Notes: a model not told the origin generated them from the sequence alone. A stretch of 64,000 bases of DNA from Limnoperna fortunei (GCA_944474755.1 OX104122.1:10302641-10366640), one strand, 5' to 3'; counted from the first letter of the stretch, positions 27,601 through 38,200 are shown. Made by a program: numbers and translations.

Positions 27601-30600
27601 AGGTAGTGCGTCTACTATTGATAAAGTTGTCTGTCAACACTGAGATTGCCAGTTTTCCTACCGAAGTTCTAGGATTTTCTCCGGGTACTTCAGCTTTCTC
27701 CCCAATAAAAACTGGACACCTGATATGGCTGAAAAATTGCTGAAAGTAATACTCAAACCGTTAAAATTCTAACAAACCAACTCACATACTGCAGTAATAG
27801 AAACAGGGTGTTTTAGCATGCCATAAAATCTGGTTTAATCAATAAAGTTGTTTGAAGTGCAGCTACCAGTCAGGACCATTGGTGTAGTTGCAACATTTTT
27901 GGTTTGTTAGTTCTAATGTTTGCAGGTTCCAGGATTTGGTTTTTTGGGTTGTCTTTTTGGGCTACAGTTAGAATTTCTTAATTGTTCTGCGCTACGAGAG
28001 CTGCAAAAAAGGTCAAGATTGTGTGTTTAACCATTTAGGAATTATTCAAGAGAGTTTGTAGCTGATAGTTAAAAAAGTAGAACAGGTACAGCAAATTTGA
28101 AGTGAACCTACTTCCTGAGCATCAAAAGCTCCTCATTATAAAAGTTATTTCCCTTAAAAGTCAAAATTTATGACTTTTGTAGAAGTGTTGGGCAATTCAT
28201 TATAGGATAGAAAAGCTGGATTAAAAAGAGTTGTTTTGTTTCAGGTTCAGGTGAGCGGTACAGGCTCCTGGGAGCCTCTGGTTTAATTGATAATTATTTT
28301 GTGTGCATGTATTGTATGTACTGTGCTGCTCCAATATAATCAAAATATACCTCGTGAAACATATTATCTCTCAGTGCCCACGCTTGATAATTACATTCGT
28401 TATAAATGTATTTTATGCAAGCCATTACACTTGTGTAAGAGATTATGTTAACATTGCTTTTCAGACTGAAATTAACAGAAGAAGAAATGACATATTTGGA
28501 GAAATAGAAGAAATGTTTGATGGAAGCCTGATTAAACAGCATTTGGTCATTGATGACCGAATATTTGTTAATGCAAGAGACAGAAATGACCCTGAAATGG
28601 AAAAGATTAAAACATGTTTGATTTGTCTTGCAAGAACCCAGCCTACTTGGGGCCAAAAATTACCAAAGTGTTTTCTACCACTTGAGTTAGAAATCCAATA
28701 CCTTGCTAAGAAAGGGTACATATTGATACACATAGAAGATATGAAGAAAATGAACTCTCAGCAGCCTATCCGTCCATTATCTGATTCTGAGCTTAAGGTG
28801 TTCTTGATGTTTCAACATTCTGTAGGCAAAATCCTGTATTTTAATGAGCCAAACCTGGACCAGCATATCATAATCTCTCCCACATTTCTTATCGATGCCT
28901 TCAAATCCATTATAACAGACAAGCAGTTCTGCAAAGGAGACAAGGAGAAAGAAGCAGCCTGGTACTTAATGGGTAAAAAAGGGATTATTTTCAAGCAAGC
29001 TGTTGAGACTATTTGGAAACAGATGAAATATAAACATTTTTTCAAATTCATGGGATATCTCCTAGGGGTGATGACTCATCTTGATATCCTAGTGGAGCCC
29101 AGGCGTTATGATTCACATCATCACCGAATTCCAACTGAGTTCTTCTACGTGGCTAGCATGGTACGAAAACAAGACAAAACCGGCTATATTCAGTCTCCTA
29201 CATTCAACCAAAGAAACATTGCCTTGTCCTTTAATGCCACCAGCAAAATTATACCTCCGGCTCTTTCTTTCAGATTTATCAGTTACTGCTTGAGTATATG
29301 GGGTGTGAAGACATATGGAGATGACAATGAAGACATGTTGTTCCACAGGTCAGCTGTTTTCACAATTGACCCCTCTCTTGATATTCACATTCAGTGTGAA
29401 GAAGAGCGACTGATTGTCCGTTTAGTGCATGCCAGAAGTGGTGCTTTGATAATAAAAGATTTAGCATCAAGTATACGGGAATGCTTAACTACTGCCCTAC
29501 ATAAAATAAGCCAGCTTTATATCAGAACAAGCAGTGAAAACACGGGACATACCCGATCATTTGATGTGAAAGTGTGTTGTAGTTCACCATTTAATCCATG
29601 CTCAGTTGCCATTCAAGATATAGGTAATGTTTGGATCTGTCCCGAGCACCAAATAGAACATGGAAAAGATCTGATTTTGTCATGGTTTACAGAAAAGGTA
29701 ATGAAAGAAAATAAAATTAGGTGGTAGACAACATGAATAAAATCTTCTGTTTATAGTTTACATGGGTACCTACAAATTATGTATTCCACCGAAATGCTTA
29801 CCAACATACATCCAATTAACACAAGTACATTCATCTCAAATAAATGTCGTAGTCCTATAAGTGCAGTCCTTATTGCCTTTTGAGGATTTATTCTTTTTTG
29901 CATGACGGTTTATCTGTGCACACGAAATAGAATCAATCTTCAAGGTTTTGATAGTTTGGTAGCCATATTATGTACGAGTAATTAACAAAATTTGAACACT
30001 TGGAATAACACTCATATTATAATGTTATTACCTTCATAGCGGGTGATTTATGAAAACAAAATTGGACAAAACCTAACATATATGGTGATAGAAATTGATT
30101 TTTAAAAAATAGTTGGTTATCTCATTAGTAAAATGAATTTTCTTCATTCAAAGTGGGAATAACTTGATTCTGAATTTTACAATTATTTTTTTCAGGGAAA
30201 AGAAAATTGTGATTTTTCTTGTCCAGGTATATTATGTATTTATGGTTGTATAGTTGTTTTGCATATTGCAATATTGTCTGTAACAGGTCAAATTTAACTT
30301 TAACAATTCAATATAAAAAGAAATATATCCTTGTTATAAAGGGGAACAGAAAACTTGAGAATGTCTGAGTGTTAGCTAGAATTATAATGTGTTAACTATG
30401 GGCAGTCGAAACCATATGTATTGATACAATAATTCTAGTTCTGTATTTGTTAACAACTTTAGCTCATGACACTGATGTTTTAAAAAGCCTCGAGAACAAT
30501 ACATACAAACTATACAACAAAAATACACAAAATTGTACAGTTTTGTATATAAAATGTTTAAATTAGTGGCGTCGCATTGAAATATTATAGTTGCAGTTTT

Positions 30601-33600
30601 TTGTTTTAGTGACAGACAAGAACTTTTTACTACAAACCCCCACTGATCTACATTTACGAAGACTTGCCATTAAATATAACATGGATGAAGTTAGAGTATT
30701 AGTGACTGCACTGGGACTGCCAGACAGTATGTGGGATGAACTGTATAGGAGCACATTGACAGACGAGTCTATCAAATTTACAGCATTTAAGCGATGTGGT
30801 GAAAAGGCACTGTTTACATTTAAGGATCTGAAAACTGCTGCTGAGAAAGAAAACATTCAAAATCCTCATACCATTTGCAAGGTAGTATTCGACTCCTAAA
30901 ATAAAAGACTGAAATAGTAGATTTTCTCGGATGCATGAAATGGTAAACAAAATAAATGCATACAAACAAATATGTATTTAAATAAAGCTATTTGATAACA
31001 ACATGAGGCCTCAGTAGCTTAGTGGTTAAGGTAGTTCGTCTACTATTGATCATGTGGTATGTCAACATTGAGGTTTCGTGTTCGAGTCTCACTGCGGCTG
31101 GGTTTACTTGACACCAATCTTAATTGACAAAGGCCAGTTTTACAGAAGGTCATGGTTATCTGCAGGTACTCCGGTTCCCCCCACCCCTAATAAAAGCTGG
31201 AAGCCATGATATAGCTGAAAACTTGCTGAAATTGATGTTAAACATCACTGAACATCATTCATACAAACAAACAAATAACAACCGAAAATGAGTAACAATG
31301 TAAACCTATTTAATATTGCAATAATCATGGCTGTATTATGAATATTGTAATGATATGCATTTATGGAACCAACATTTTTAGCTCACCCGGACCACAGGTC
31401 CAGGTGAGCTTTTGCTACCAATAGGCGTCTGTTGTCCGCCGTCCATTACAAAAAAAATCTGCTTCTCTGAAACCACTGGGCCAAATTTTTTTTAAACTTG
31501 GCAATTATCATCCTTAGGGTTCCTAGTTTCAAATTTGTACCCAAGGTGTTGATCAACAAACAAAGATGGCCGCTGTTATTAAAAATAGAACATGGATGTC
31601 AACACACGTTTTTGATCATTATCTCAAAAATTATATAATAGCTATATAAAAACCGTAATTCAAATTGTACAGCACATTAAGGTCTACAATAGTTGCTATT
31701 AGTGTTAAGTTGTATATTGACTGCTTGTAGAAGTTATTGCCCTTAATGACTATTTTTGACGAAATTTTTGGTATTTTCAATATAATTTGAAAACTATAAG
31801 AGGTAGAGTAAACTGTTAATAGCAAAAATGATCAGCAATACAAGCCCTCAAATTCACTGTATTGATCTGAAATTGTCAGATTACTCCTTATAGGAGTTAT
31901 TGCCCTTAAATGGCAATTTTGTATGAAAATTTCTGTTTCTTTCCTGTAACTTAAAAACCATAACAGCTAGAGTAAAATTATAAATAGCAAAAATGATAAG
32001 CAGTATAAGCTCTACAATTCACTTCATTGGTCTGAAATTGCCAGATGACTCCTTATAGGAGTTATTGCCCTTAAATTTTCCGTTTTTGTCCTGTAACATA
32101 AAAACTATAACAGCTAGAGTAAAACTCTAAATAGCAAAAATAATCAGCAATAAAAGCCCTACAATTCACTTTATTTGTCTGAACTTGTCAGATGACTCCT
32201 TATAGGAGTTGTTGCCCATAAATGAAATTTTGTTTTTGTCTTGTATCTTAAAAACTGTAACTGCCAGAGTGAAACTGTTAATAGCAAAAATGACCAGCAA
32301 TAAAAGCCCTACAATGCACAGTTAGTCTGAAATTGTCAGATGACTCGTTATAGGAGTTATTACCCTTAAATGGCAATTCTGTTTGAAATTTTCTGTTTTT
32401 GTCATGTAACTTGAAAACCATAACAGCTAGAGTGAAACTATTATAGCAAAAGTGATCAGCAATAAAAGCCCTACAATTAATTTATTTGGTCTGGAATTGT
32501 CCTTATAGGAGTTAGTGCCCTTAAATGACAATTTTATGAAATTTTCCATTTTTGTCCTGTAACTTTAAAACTATAACAGCTAGCCTGAAACTGTAAATTG
32601 CACATATGGTCAGCAAAGCAAGGTCTAATAGTCCAAAATTGCTAGAGGACTCTTTATAGGTGTTATTGCCCTTTAGTTACGAATTCGGACAATTATAAAT
32701 CAGTTTTTGTATTATAAATTAATCTATAATACACGTAGAGTAAAACTGTAAATTTCTAAATTACCCTAAAGGACAAGGTCTACAAATCATTTAATTTTCA
32801 GAAATTGTCTGCTGGCACGTTATAGGAGTTATTGTACTTTACTGAAATTTTTGAAGAAATGTTAAGTTTTTGCACAACAACTTACAAGCTGTAACAACTA
32901 AACTGAAACTGTAAATTGCAAAAATATAAATATTGTTCCAGGTCAGTGATTACAGGCTCCTAGGAGACTCTAGTTAATTGTTTTTTTGCAATATGTTCAA
33001 AAATAAAACAAGTTAAATCTAGTTTTTGTTTGCAGTGATTTATATTATGACCTTCATAAAAAAAATTTCCAGAGAGATATTTAATGAAATTTATAATATT
33101 AATAATGATATAAATTGTTTGATGTGTTTAGGTTCTGCGAGATGAACACATAAGCTTTGGTAAGTCACAGTTAATAATATTAAATAACAGCATTTCACAC
33201 AGTATGCAATGGTATTGTTTGTCATACACTGCGTTACATATCAAACAGCATTGTCATGTACATTTTGATCTGGTTTATTGCTTATATAATCCATAGGGCT
33301 AAAATAAGTTGAAAATAAAATCAGTATCACCATTTTGAAAATAAACAAATAGAATTGTTTTTTTTATACAAGTTAAATGGATCCATCATTTTCTTGTGCA
33401 TTTTTTGTCATAAGGATCCTAAGCAACATTAAAAGTATCAGAAATAGACCAGACCACAGAATGATTGCAAAGCAGTTGAAATTAATCATACAGAACGTGT
33501 GATAATTCATTGAACCACTGTAGTTGCGTTTTCCCGCGTTTTTAGATAGATTTTTAATTTAAATGTTGCTTGATATACAGCATGTATTTCTGTGATTTCT

Positions 33601-34060
33601 ATAAAATGGCATCAACTTTTTGAAAATGACATAAATGGATAAATAGGATGCATTAGGGTGTTAGTTTGTTATATATATGTGCATTTAAATGATTATAAAT
33701 AGCTTTTGACATGTTACTGTTCAAATCAATTTATGAATACATATTGTACATGTCTTAGACACAGAACCAGAAAAATGGGACTTGACTGTGACAGATGAGG
33801 ATATTGACAAACTAGCACCTGTTGTTGGCAACCGTTCTCTTGGTTTCCTGGTGGAGCTTGGTTTGACATTTCAGGATTGGGAACAGATCGAATACAGTCA
33901 AAGGGAACGTGATCTCGTGAAGTTAAACTGTGCAGTAATGGAAGCATGGAGGACACACTGTAAAGCCCAAAATATAAAACCAGCATTAAGGACAATTGGA
34001 CAGGCATTTGGAAATATCGGAATTAACAGGAAAATCATCGAAAACATCTTGTTTAATTAA
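12653..34060 (+). CDS. ANK-Roc-COR-Death-Death ROCO-family signalling protein, complete 12-exon model
   Basis: Joined exons: 12653-12676, 13084-13176, 13920-14030, 21681-21734, 23155-23179, 23351-23608, 23894-24571, 27035-27141, 28465-29697, 30597-30881, 33132-33159, 33759-34060. Every intron is GT-AG, every phase agrees, and the sum is 3198 nt (1065 residues plus TAA). Order: ankyrin repeats (about 9-102), Roc GTPase (about 103-515, P-loop GEQGTGKS at 139-146, DFGGQ at 363-367, THKD at 443-446), COR (about 520-860), death domain 1 (about 866-956), death domain 2 (about 972-1063). The order is that of DAPK1 without the kinase and calmodulin-binding parts. ROCO proteins are GTP-regulated dimeric scaffolds and death domains bind other death domains, so a cytoplasmic apoptosis or immune role is inferred. 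There is no signal peptide or membrane segment. A polyadenylation signal AATAAA lies at 34502-34507. Least certain are the start exon and the 5' edge of exon 10. Confidence 0.85.
13084..21734 (+). CDS. Ankyrin-repeat exons 2-4 of the ROCO gene
   Basis: Three exons (13084-13176, 13920-14030, 21681-21734) all begin and end in phase 0. The first reads GLYWAARGGQTEEVEDYIKR, a capping repeat ending in RADVNW. The second carries a clear repeat with LHEASVGGNPEIVSRLLSLG followed by ADINAKD. The third starts GYTPYDWAKNEAIKKLLK, a shortened last repeat. Ankyrin stacks bind protein partners; the partner is unknown. Intron 3 between the last two exons is 7.65 kb and stuffed with repeats. Confidence 0.85.
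13367..13765. repeat. 40-bp/58-bp tandem repeat in intron 2 of the ROCO gene
   Basis: Unit CATGGCTGACATCACCACGA plus GTGTGACGATTTATTTAACT (40 bp), perfect in its last five copies. Earlier copies carry an extra 18 bp including CTAATTAAATATT. Confidence 0.9.
14760..15500. repeat. ~135-bp tandem repeat, left part (intron 3)
   Basis: Repeats of GATCCCCACCCTATAAGTGT ... TTTAATGAGTTTATATCA ... CCCCTTCCATTCATTTATA at 132-136-bp spacing, five to six copies, with decayed copies back to about 14150. Confidence 0.85.
15500..16835. other. ~1.3-kb sequence splitting the 135-bp array
   Basis: Unrelated, AT-rich single-copy-looking DNA between two parts of the same tandem array. No recognisable coding sequence or terminal repeats; a likely insertion. 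Confidence 0.5.
16835..17065. repeat. ~135-bp tandem repeat, right part
   Basis: Almost two more units (GAGTTTATATCAGTGCACTT, CCCCACCCTACAAATGTATG) after the 1.3-kb interruption. Confidence 0.8.
17080..19490 (-). pseudogene. Dead pogo/Tigger-like DNA transposon (CENP-B HTH plus DDE transposase)
   Basis: On the - strand: a CENP-B-type helix-turn-helix at about 19250-19480 (AGAGRPILFKDIDRIFLEWF, then SFKASLGWFRQF). The first catalytic Asp lies in GNMDETPVWFELPGKTTLS (18946-19182). The second is in RLLVWDAFRGHL and the third in SRLQQGDICWKPF (17686-18114). This is the order of a Tigger DDE transposase. The coding sequence has frame breaks and is interrupted between the first and second catalytic blocks by a 146-bp tandem array. 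The 17080-17150 stretch (TATAAACGCCCCC...) may be the 3' end of the element. Confidence 0.75.
18121..18850. repeat. 146-bp tandem satellite inside the Tigger relic
   Basis: CAATTTCACG recurs at 18135, 18281, 18427, 18573 and 18719, exactly 146 bp apart, giving about five copies. Units share ACGTTAAAGTTTTTGGGTTA and GATGACTAGTACATGACTGT. Confidence 0.95.
19570..19990. repeat. ~65-75-bp degenerate tandem repeat (intron 3)
   Basis: Units of CTACATCTACTTGTCAATAC, TAGACTCCACCACCACCAGG and TCATCTGTACCCTTAAACTA, about six copies; one stray unit near 20330. Confidence 0.8.
20385..21480. repeat. ~112-bp degenerate tandem repeat (intron 3)
   Basis: Units contain TTCTATATTCTATTCTTTAA, GTGGTCACAGTGGCTGTGTG and CACAGACATGTCAACACC, spaced about 105-115 bp, around nine copies, decaying to the right. 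Confidence 0.85.
22010..22545 (+). repeat. Bivalve-type dispersed repeat with ~159-bp subunits (intron 4)
   Basis: It starts GCTCCTCCACTTTGTGGCGG and holds three subunits with TTTTTATCTTTTGAGG, AGATAATATCAAGG and GACCTTTGACCTTGA. Confidence 0.7.
23155..27141 (+). CDS. Roc GTPase exons 5-8 of the ROCO gene, with a long internal insert
   Basis: Exon 5 is a 25-nt microexon (AAQDDAKK). Exon 6 carries the P-loop GEQGTGKST and a STDGIELYTG stretch where the switch I region belongs. Exon 7 begins with about 150 residues rich in K, E, Q and S, then VTVWDFGGQDVFYSTHQTFL (the DxxG motif) and YRAVYMLVLDGSRTL. Exon 8 gives FPKIMIILTHKDKL, where THKD stands in for the base-binding NKxD. Roc domains bind GTP through these loops. 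The insert lies between switch I and DxxG, where human relatives have only a short stretch. The key P-loop lysine and serine are intact, so nucleotide binding is likely. Confidence 0.85.
24745..24850 (+). repeat. Mussel-type dispersed repeat fragment (GCGCGTCTGGCGTAATAAA)
   Basis: CACTGATGAGTCTTGAATAG, AGACGGAAGGCGCGTCTGGC and CTTGGTATCTTCTATGATA match a short repeat I recall as very common in Mytilus sequences. It contains the small palindrome AGACG...CGTCT. Confidence 0.45.
25038..26846. mobile_element. Inverted-repeat element in intron 7, outer pair
   Basis: TATAGACCCCTTTTTTAAGC near 25040 and its complement GCTTAAAAAAGGGGGTCTAT near 26827-26846 begin long diverged arms. The similarity continues inward (ACAAAACACAG; CTGCATGTAA) for about 100 bases and a little outward (TACTAAAA). 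It looks like a DNA transposon with long terminal inverted repeats and no coding capacity. It encloses the smaller element at 25414-26558. Confidence 0.45.
25414..26558. mobile_element. Non-autonomous element with ~33-bp TIRs, possibly PIF/Harbinger-like
   Basis: The left end is GGCCAACATTTTTATATTTT and the right end is the complement of GGCCAACATTTTTTATTGTT. Both arms run to TTTTACGGGA. TAA stands directly outside each end, which would be a 3-bp target duplication as made by Harbinger-type elements. Inside is a GGCGAAGTGG/CGCCCTACTGGG-rich stretch (25590-25690) but no transposase reading frame that I recognise. Confidence 0.45.
27586..27780 (+). mobile_element. Diverged SINE copy (intron 8)
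   Basis: CGAGTGGTTAAGGTAGTGCG, CTCCGGGTACTTCAGC and AATAAAAACTGGACACC match the 31.0-kb SINE; the B-box segment is deleted. Confidence 0.6.
28100..28285 (+). repeat. 3' end of the same bivalve dispersed repeat family (intron 8)
   Basis: AAAAGTTATTTCCCTTAAAA and CAGGTGAGCGGTACAGGCTC followed by CTGGGAGCCTCTGG match the end of 31381-32960; 5' truncated. Confidence 0.6.
28465..29697 (+). CDS. COR-domain exon 9 of the ROCO gene
   Basis: This 1233-nt exon opens after TTTTCAG and closes at AAAAG|GTAATG, both in phase 0. Its first part (IDDRIFVNARD..., then PTWGQKLPKCFLPLE) completes Roc. The COR signature follows with IISPTFLIDAFKSIITD, WYLMGKKGIIF and HLDILVEP, and the exon ends with VWICPEHQIEHGKDLILSWF. 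COR mediates dimerisation and couples nucleotide state to the rest of the protein in ROCO families. The open frame runs past the donor into the intron, so a short read-through form ending at 29727 is conceivable but unsupported. Confidence 0.85.
30597..30881 (+). CDS. Death domain 1, exon 10 of the ROCO gene
   Basis: The exon translates as FFVLVTDKNFLLQTPTDLHL followed by RRLAIKYNMDEVRVLVTALG and MWDELYRSTL, with the helix spacing and the W of a death-fold domain. I placed the acceptor at TTGCAG (30591-30596) because it gives phase 0, matching the upstream donor. A TTTTAG at 30604-30609 is closer to the conserved start but would break the frame. The donor AAG|GTAGTA also leaves phase 0. Confidence 0.75.
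31004..31262 (+). mobile_element. tRNA-derived SINE (intron 10)
   Basis: It begins GAGGCCTCAGTAGCTTAGTGG (A box TAGCTTAGTGG), with a B box GTGTTCGAGTCTC. The shared body is TAATAAAAGCTGGAAGC...ATAGCTGAAAACTTGC. It ends in CAAACAAACAAA. Confidence 0.75.
31381..32960 (+). repeat. Bivalve-type dispersed repeat with ~150-165-bp subunits (intron 10)
   Basis: It opens with a small hairpin AGCTCACC...GGTGAGCT, then CTGAAACCACTGGGCCAAAT. About eight subunits carry CTTATAGGAGTTATTGCCCT. It ends CAGGCTCCTAGGAGACTCT. The same end is at 28245-28285. Confidence 0.75.
33132..34060 (+). CDS. Microexon 11 and death domain 2 (last exon) of the ROCO gene
   Basis: Exon 11 (33132-33159, 28 nt) encodes VLRDEHISF plus one base. 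With AC from exon 12 this makes the aspartate codon. Exon 12 (33759-34060) reads TEPEKWDLTVTDEDIDKLA, then LGFLVELGLTFQDWEQIEY, MEAWRTHC and LRTIGQAFGNIGIN, a textbook death domain that ends at TAA only a few residues after its last helix. A second, diverged copy of this end is found on the other strand at 53317-53508. Confidence 0.85.
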
Positions 34061-34699
34061 TTGACGGTTAATTACTTTACATGACTTATGTTTGATGTCA
34101 TTCTGTTTACAGCTTAAGCAACCGTTCAAAACGTTAATTATATGTGTAACATTTATTCAAGTATACTTGTATATTTAAAGCTATTTGTATTATATTAACA
34201 TACATTATATGTAAAAAAAATATAATATGTTTTGTAATTCACATTGTATAGCTAATATGTTGTACAAATTAACAAATGTAATGCAAGTATTTAAAGGTAT
34301 GTTATGCATATATGTACTTATGTATCCTTTCTTTGAGTCTTGTTTATTTAGAGGTAAAATACTTTTAATTAATCTTTCAAATTGGTATAATTTGTGAACA
34401 CTATTGTGGCTAGTTATATTTTAGTCTAAATGACCAAATCAGTTTTTCATTGAAATTAATGAAGGAAAACTGGTATTTGGGTTGGTCTTAAGATAAGCAA
34501 AAATAAATATAAACATACATGTATTTGTTTAAGATGTAGTGTAGATATTTATATTCATATTTGTATAATTGTTTGATTTTTTTCTTTTTTTTATTTTTGT
34601 GGACAAAGATTAATTAAATCATTGATCTATTTTTAAAAATAAACTTTAGACCATAATTTATTGTTATAAGTAATGTCCATTTGTGTTATAGCCGCACAA

Positions 34700-35100
34700 T
34701 CGTTAAGTATTGATTTAAAAACGTATAGAGGATTGGACCGTTGTTTTCATTACCAGGCTAATCGTGGCGCTTTCACCGGGAGTATTGTTTGAACATTGGT
34801 TTAATTTTCGGTCTGATGGTAACATGCCTGCCTAGAGTATTCGTGGTAAACAATTTGTTTTTCAGTCTATTGGTGGTACTCCGATTCTGGATTTCCGGTG
34901 ATCCAGGACAGATGGACGCGATTCAATTTCCGGTTTGATGGTAGCGCTGTCATTGGGGCATAACGGATCATTGGCATGATTACCAATCTGATAGCACTCT
35001 TAACTTTAGTAAAAGGGATATATGGTTTGATTCCCGGTCTGATGTTGACGCTTTCAAATGAAGTATTAGGATGATTGGTGTATGTGGATCCTTAGGTCGT
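34700..35100. repeat. Degenerate short repeats after the ROCO gene
   Basis: Loose recurrences of TTTCCGGTCTGATGGTAACG and GCTTTCACCGGGAGTATT-like words at roughly 70-100 bp. Between the ROCO stop and here only AT-rich 3' UTR-like DNA is seen. Confidence 0.45.
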
Positions 35101-35104
35101 TGTT

Positions 35105-38100
35105 TTGTGGCTAGGTCTTTTTCTACTGAATTTTCCATACAACATATTTTATGAAAAAGTAGTGAGTTTCTGTTGTACGAACTTTCCCTTTAAGTGGTAT
35201 AATACCTGCTACTATGTATATGGAAATGTCTGCTGTTTTATTTCTTAAATACAATATTTGCTTTATGGATTTTCTATAAAAGCAGTCTATAGGCTCCATT
35301 TGAGCGTCAATTTGCAACAGAATTTCTAAGCCATATATTAAAACCGGTAAGACATGTGCTGAAAATATGCAGACAGGTGTTTGGATTCAGGCCTGCTGCC
35401 ATAAGACTTTTCATGGTTCTTCTGGCTTTCGATATATTTTCTTCAATGTGGATTGGAACGGTTTTCTTAAATTCACTGATGTTTAATCCCAAGATAAACA
35501 GGGGTGTCAGGTTGTTAATTGGTTTGTCTATGATTGTAAAAATGAATTGGTCGTCGCGTTTTTGGTACTGGAAAGAATCATGCATTTGGTGGGTTGTAGT
35601 TTATATTTTCCTGAAGTTCTATAGTTTTCTACAGTTGTAATAATGATCTGTAGATCGACTGGATTACTGACTATTAAAGCTACATCGTCCGCACATGTTG
35701 GGGCACCACAGAAGATTGATCCTATGGTTGAGCCAAGTCCGCTATCTTCAAGTTGGTTGTAGAGGTCAATACTAAGTATACCTCCCTGCTTGACTCCCTG
35801 TTGTATCATGAATGGTTGCGAGACAAGACCTTCACATTTGATGGAGGTTACTCATTTCTTGCTCATTTATCAGTAGCCAGATGGGGCCACCTACACCTGA
35901 TAGAATTAGTTTCTTTCAACGACTGCTATGGTTCACCACATCAAAAGCGGATTTGGCGTCCAATAAGGCGACATAAACTGGAGAATTTTTGTCGAGCGGG
36001 TCATTTATGGCTTCTAGTAGGATTAATGCACTCTATAGTGGTGATACTGCAGGCGTAAATCCTCGTTGTAACCTATATTGAACGATTTCGATAACATCCC
36101 CGATCAAATTTCTGAATAGGTTTTCCAAGATCTTTCCAATTACTGAAAGTACTGTAATACCCCGGTAGTTTTTCGCTTCATTTGCAGATCCCCTTTTCTT
36201 AAATATTGGATTTTTAATGCCATGTTTCGTTCAATCTGGAATTTAGCCTTTAGAGCAGATGCCGTTTATTAATTTGGTGATAGTGAGAGTGAGCAGCGAC
36301 CCTCCATACATCATTTGTTCAGTTATACCATATATATCAGGTGATTTGTTAGTGTTTAGTTGTATTGCCTTTTGTACTTCAGTTGTGGTGACATGTATTG
36401 GAGTACCATGATCTCTTTTACAGATGTCTTCAATCACGTCTACATCAAAGTTTATGCGTTTGTCTCAATCGTGCTTTGTATTGTTGAGATCTGGAGAAGC
36501 TAGCTGAGTGAAGTGATGATTCCAACCCCTAAGTATCTGTTCATTTGTGTTTTGTATTTGGTCTTCCATAAGCAATTCAGACAGGGAATGTTTTAGCATC
36601 CCTTTCTTTTGCATTCATAATCCTTTGAAATGACTCATTCCTTTGCCTGGTTATCTCTTGGTGTCTAACTTTCCTAAGGTTTTTCTTTTTGATCTTTAGA
36701 TTTGGCATTGTATTTCCAGTGGATGGTTTACCCTTTAATTTTCAATTGTTCGGTGCTCTTTTATTTTTATTCAGAGCAGAATCAATTTCTTCGTTACAGA
36801 TATGTTTGTTTTTTGTTTTGAATTGTTTGTTTTGTGAGCCACCTGTTCTTGTACTTCCAAAATGATGTGCATAAGCTTTTCTAATTTAAGGGTGTATACA
36901 TCTTGGTTTCGGGGTTTTGATGAGTTTCTAGTCGAGCGCATCTGGTATTGCTATAAATCAATCTTATCCCATCTAACAGGAGTACATCTGTCTGCATACT
37001 TATTTATGGTTTCAAACACTTGGTCAAGACAATCTTTAAATTCCTCGTTTGCTGTTATTGTGCCTCTACTCGACATATAAACACAGATCAATATGATAGG
37101 TTTGGGTTTGACATCTAATTTGAAACTGACTATTCTTTCTGACCAGTCTCCTAGTTGTTCTACTAGATGGTTCAGTTCGTTCTTTTACAATATGGCCGCC
37201 CCTCCATAGCCTCTTGGTTTTTGTACCGATGGGATGGGGTTTTCCTCGTCGACTGATTTTATTGAGCAGGATGTGTTTTGAAACATGTTTATTAAATTAG
37301 CCTTCTAAAAACTAACAGCCAATGTTCTTGCAGGCCAAAAAAAATCGCTAAAATCTTAAATATCCTTGATACAATGATTGGTATTATATTCATTTTTACA
37401 GTTAAAAGTAGTAATACGCAAGAGATTTGAGGTGGCTATGTCACTCATAGGCTTGGTTGGCTCATCTCTGAAAAATGAAGTCTCTATATCGTGCATCTGT
37501 CTATACAGCTGACTTGTTCGTTAGGTGTAAGTCGGGGTGTATGCCATTCTTGTATAAATCGGAGGCGGTTTTTATAGTGATGTTGCGTGGCCCGTGCTTC
37601 GCCTGATTTTTAGGTTTTGGATTTCTGTATAGATCTATGTTCAAGTCAGGGACCTCTTGGTTTAGGCTCTTGTTCAGCTCTTTTGTGAGTGCGTTGCGAG
37701 TTAAAATCCTGTTTAGACGCTGCTTGTCATGCTCTTGGTATACTGACAGGTCTTTCTGAGCTTGCTGCTTTTTGGTTTGCCTACTAACAACTGTTAGGTT
37801 CCACCTCTAGATCGAGAAGATACATGTGTAGGTGTAGTGATGAAACTTATTTTACAGTTTGGATGGCTGACAATCAAATCAATAGCTATTTTATAACATC
37901 TGATAGGCTTACGTGTCTGGTCTTCTGAGAGAAGGGAGATGGTGTTGCCCTTTTCTTGTGTAATGATGTCACATGTACCGTGTTAAAAGTATAGGTGGAT
38001 GTTGCTGCTTAATAGTCGAAGCTTGGTGCTGAGATTTTGCTCCAACCAGGCGATGGCGTCTTTTGTAGTCCTGCCTTTCTGGCACCACCACACAATGTTG

Positions 38101-38200
38101 TTTTGAAACGTCAAGTTTACCTGGGCTTTAAGGTCGACTAAGTTTTCCTTAATATCAGAGATTACTGTATGAACAGGTTTTGAGAAGTCTGTGGTATTTA
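35105..38200 (-). pseudogene. Decayed LINE with endonuclease and reverse transcriptase remains
   Basis: Read on the - strand from high to low coordinates: around 37560-37640 IKTASDLYKNGIHPDLHL, perhaps the end of an esterase-like domain. Around 37075-37190 there is an endonuclease piece, PKPIILICVYMSSRGT. At 36243-36437 an RT start, AIQLNTNKSPDIYGIT. At 35528-35809 the RT core, QGVKQGGILS and CGAPTCADDVALI, where ADD is the catalytic box. At 35307-35585 IHIEENISKARRTMKSLM, and at 35123-35317 a C-terminal RKSIKQILYLRNKTA. Frame breaks separate the pieces, so it is inactive. The content fits a CR1/L2/Jockey-type element; I cannot choose among them. Confidence 0.7.

Noticed and set aside
28294..29346. 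Open - strand frames opposite the COR exon
   Set aside because: Shadows of the well-supported + strand exon.
30604..30609. Alternative acceptor TTTTAG for death-domain exon 10
   Set aside because: It would give TGA as the first codon with the phase-0 upstream donor.
31004..31100. Possible tRNA gene (A and B boxes)
   Set aside because: The boxes sit at the head of a dispersed SINE and no cloverleaf with a 3' acceptor stem is seen; same for 58850-58932.
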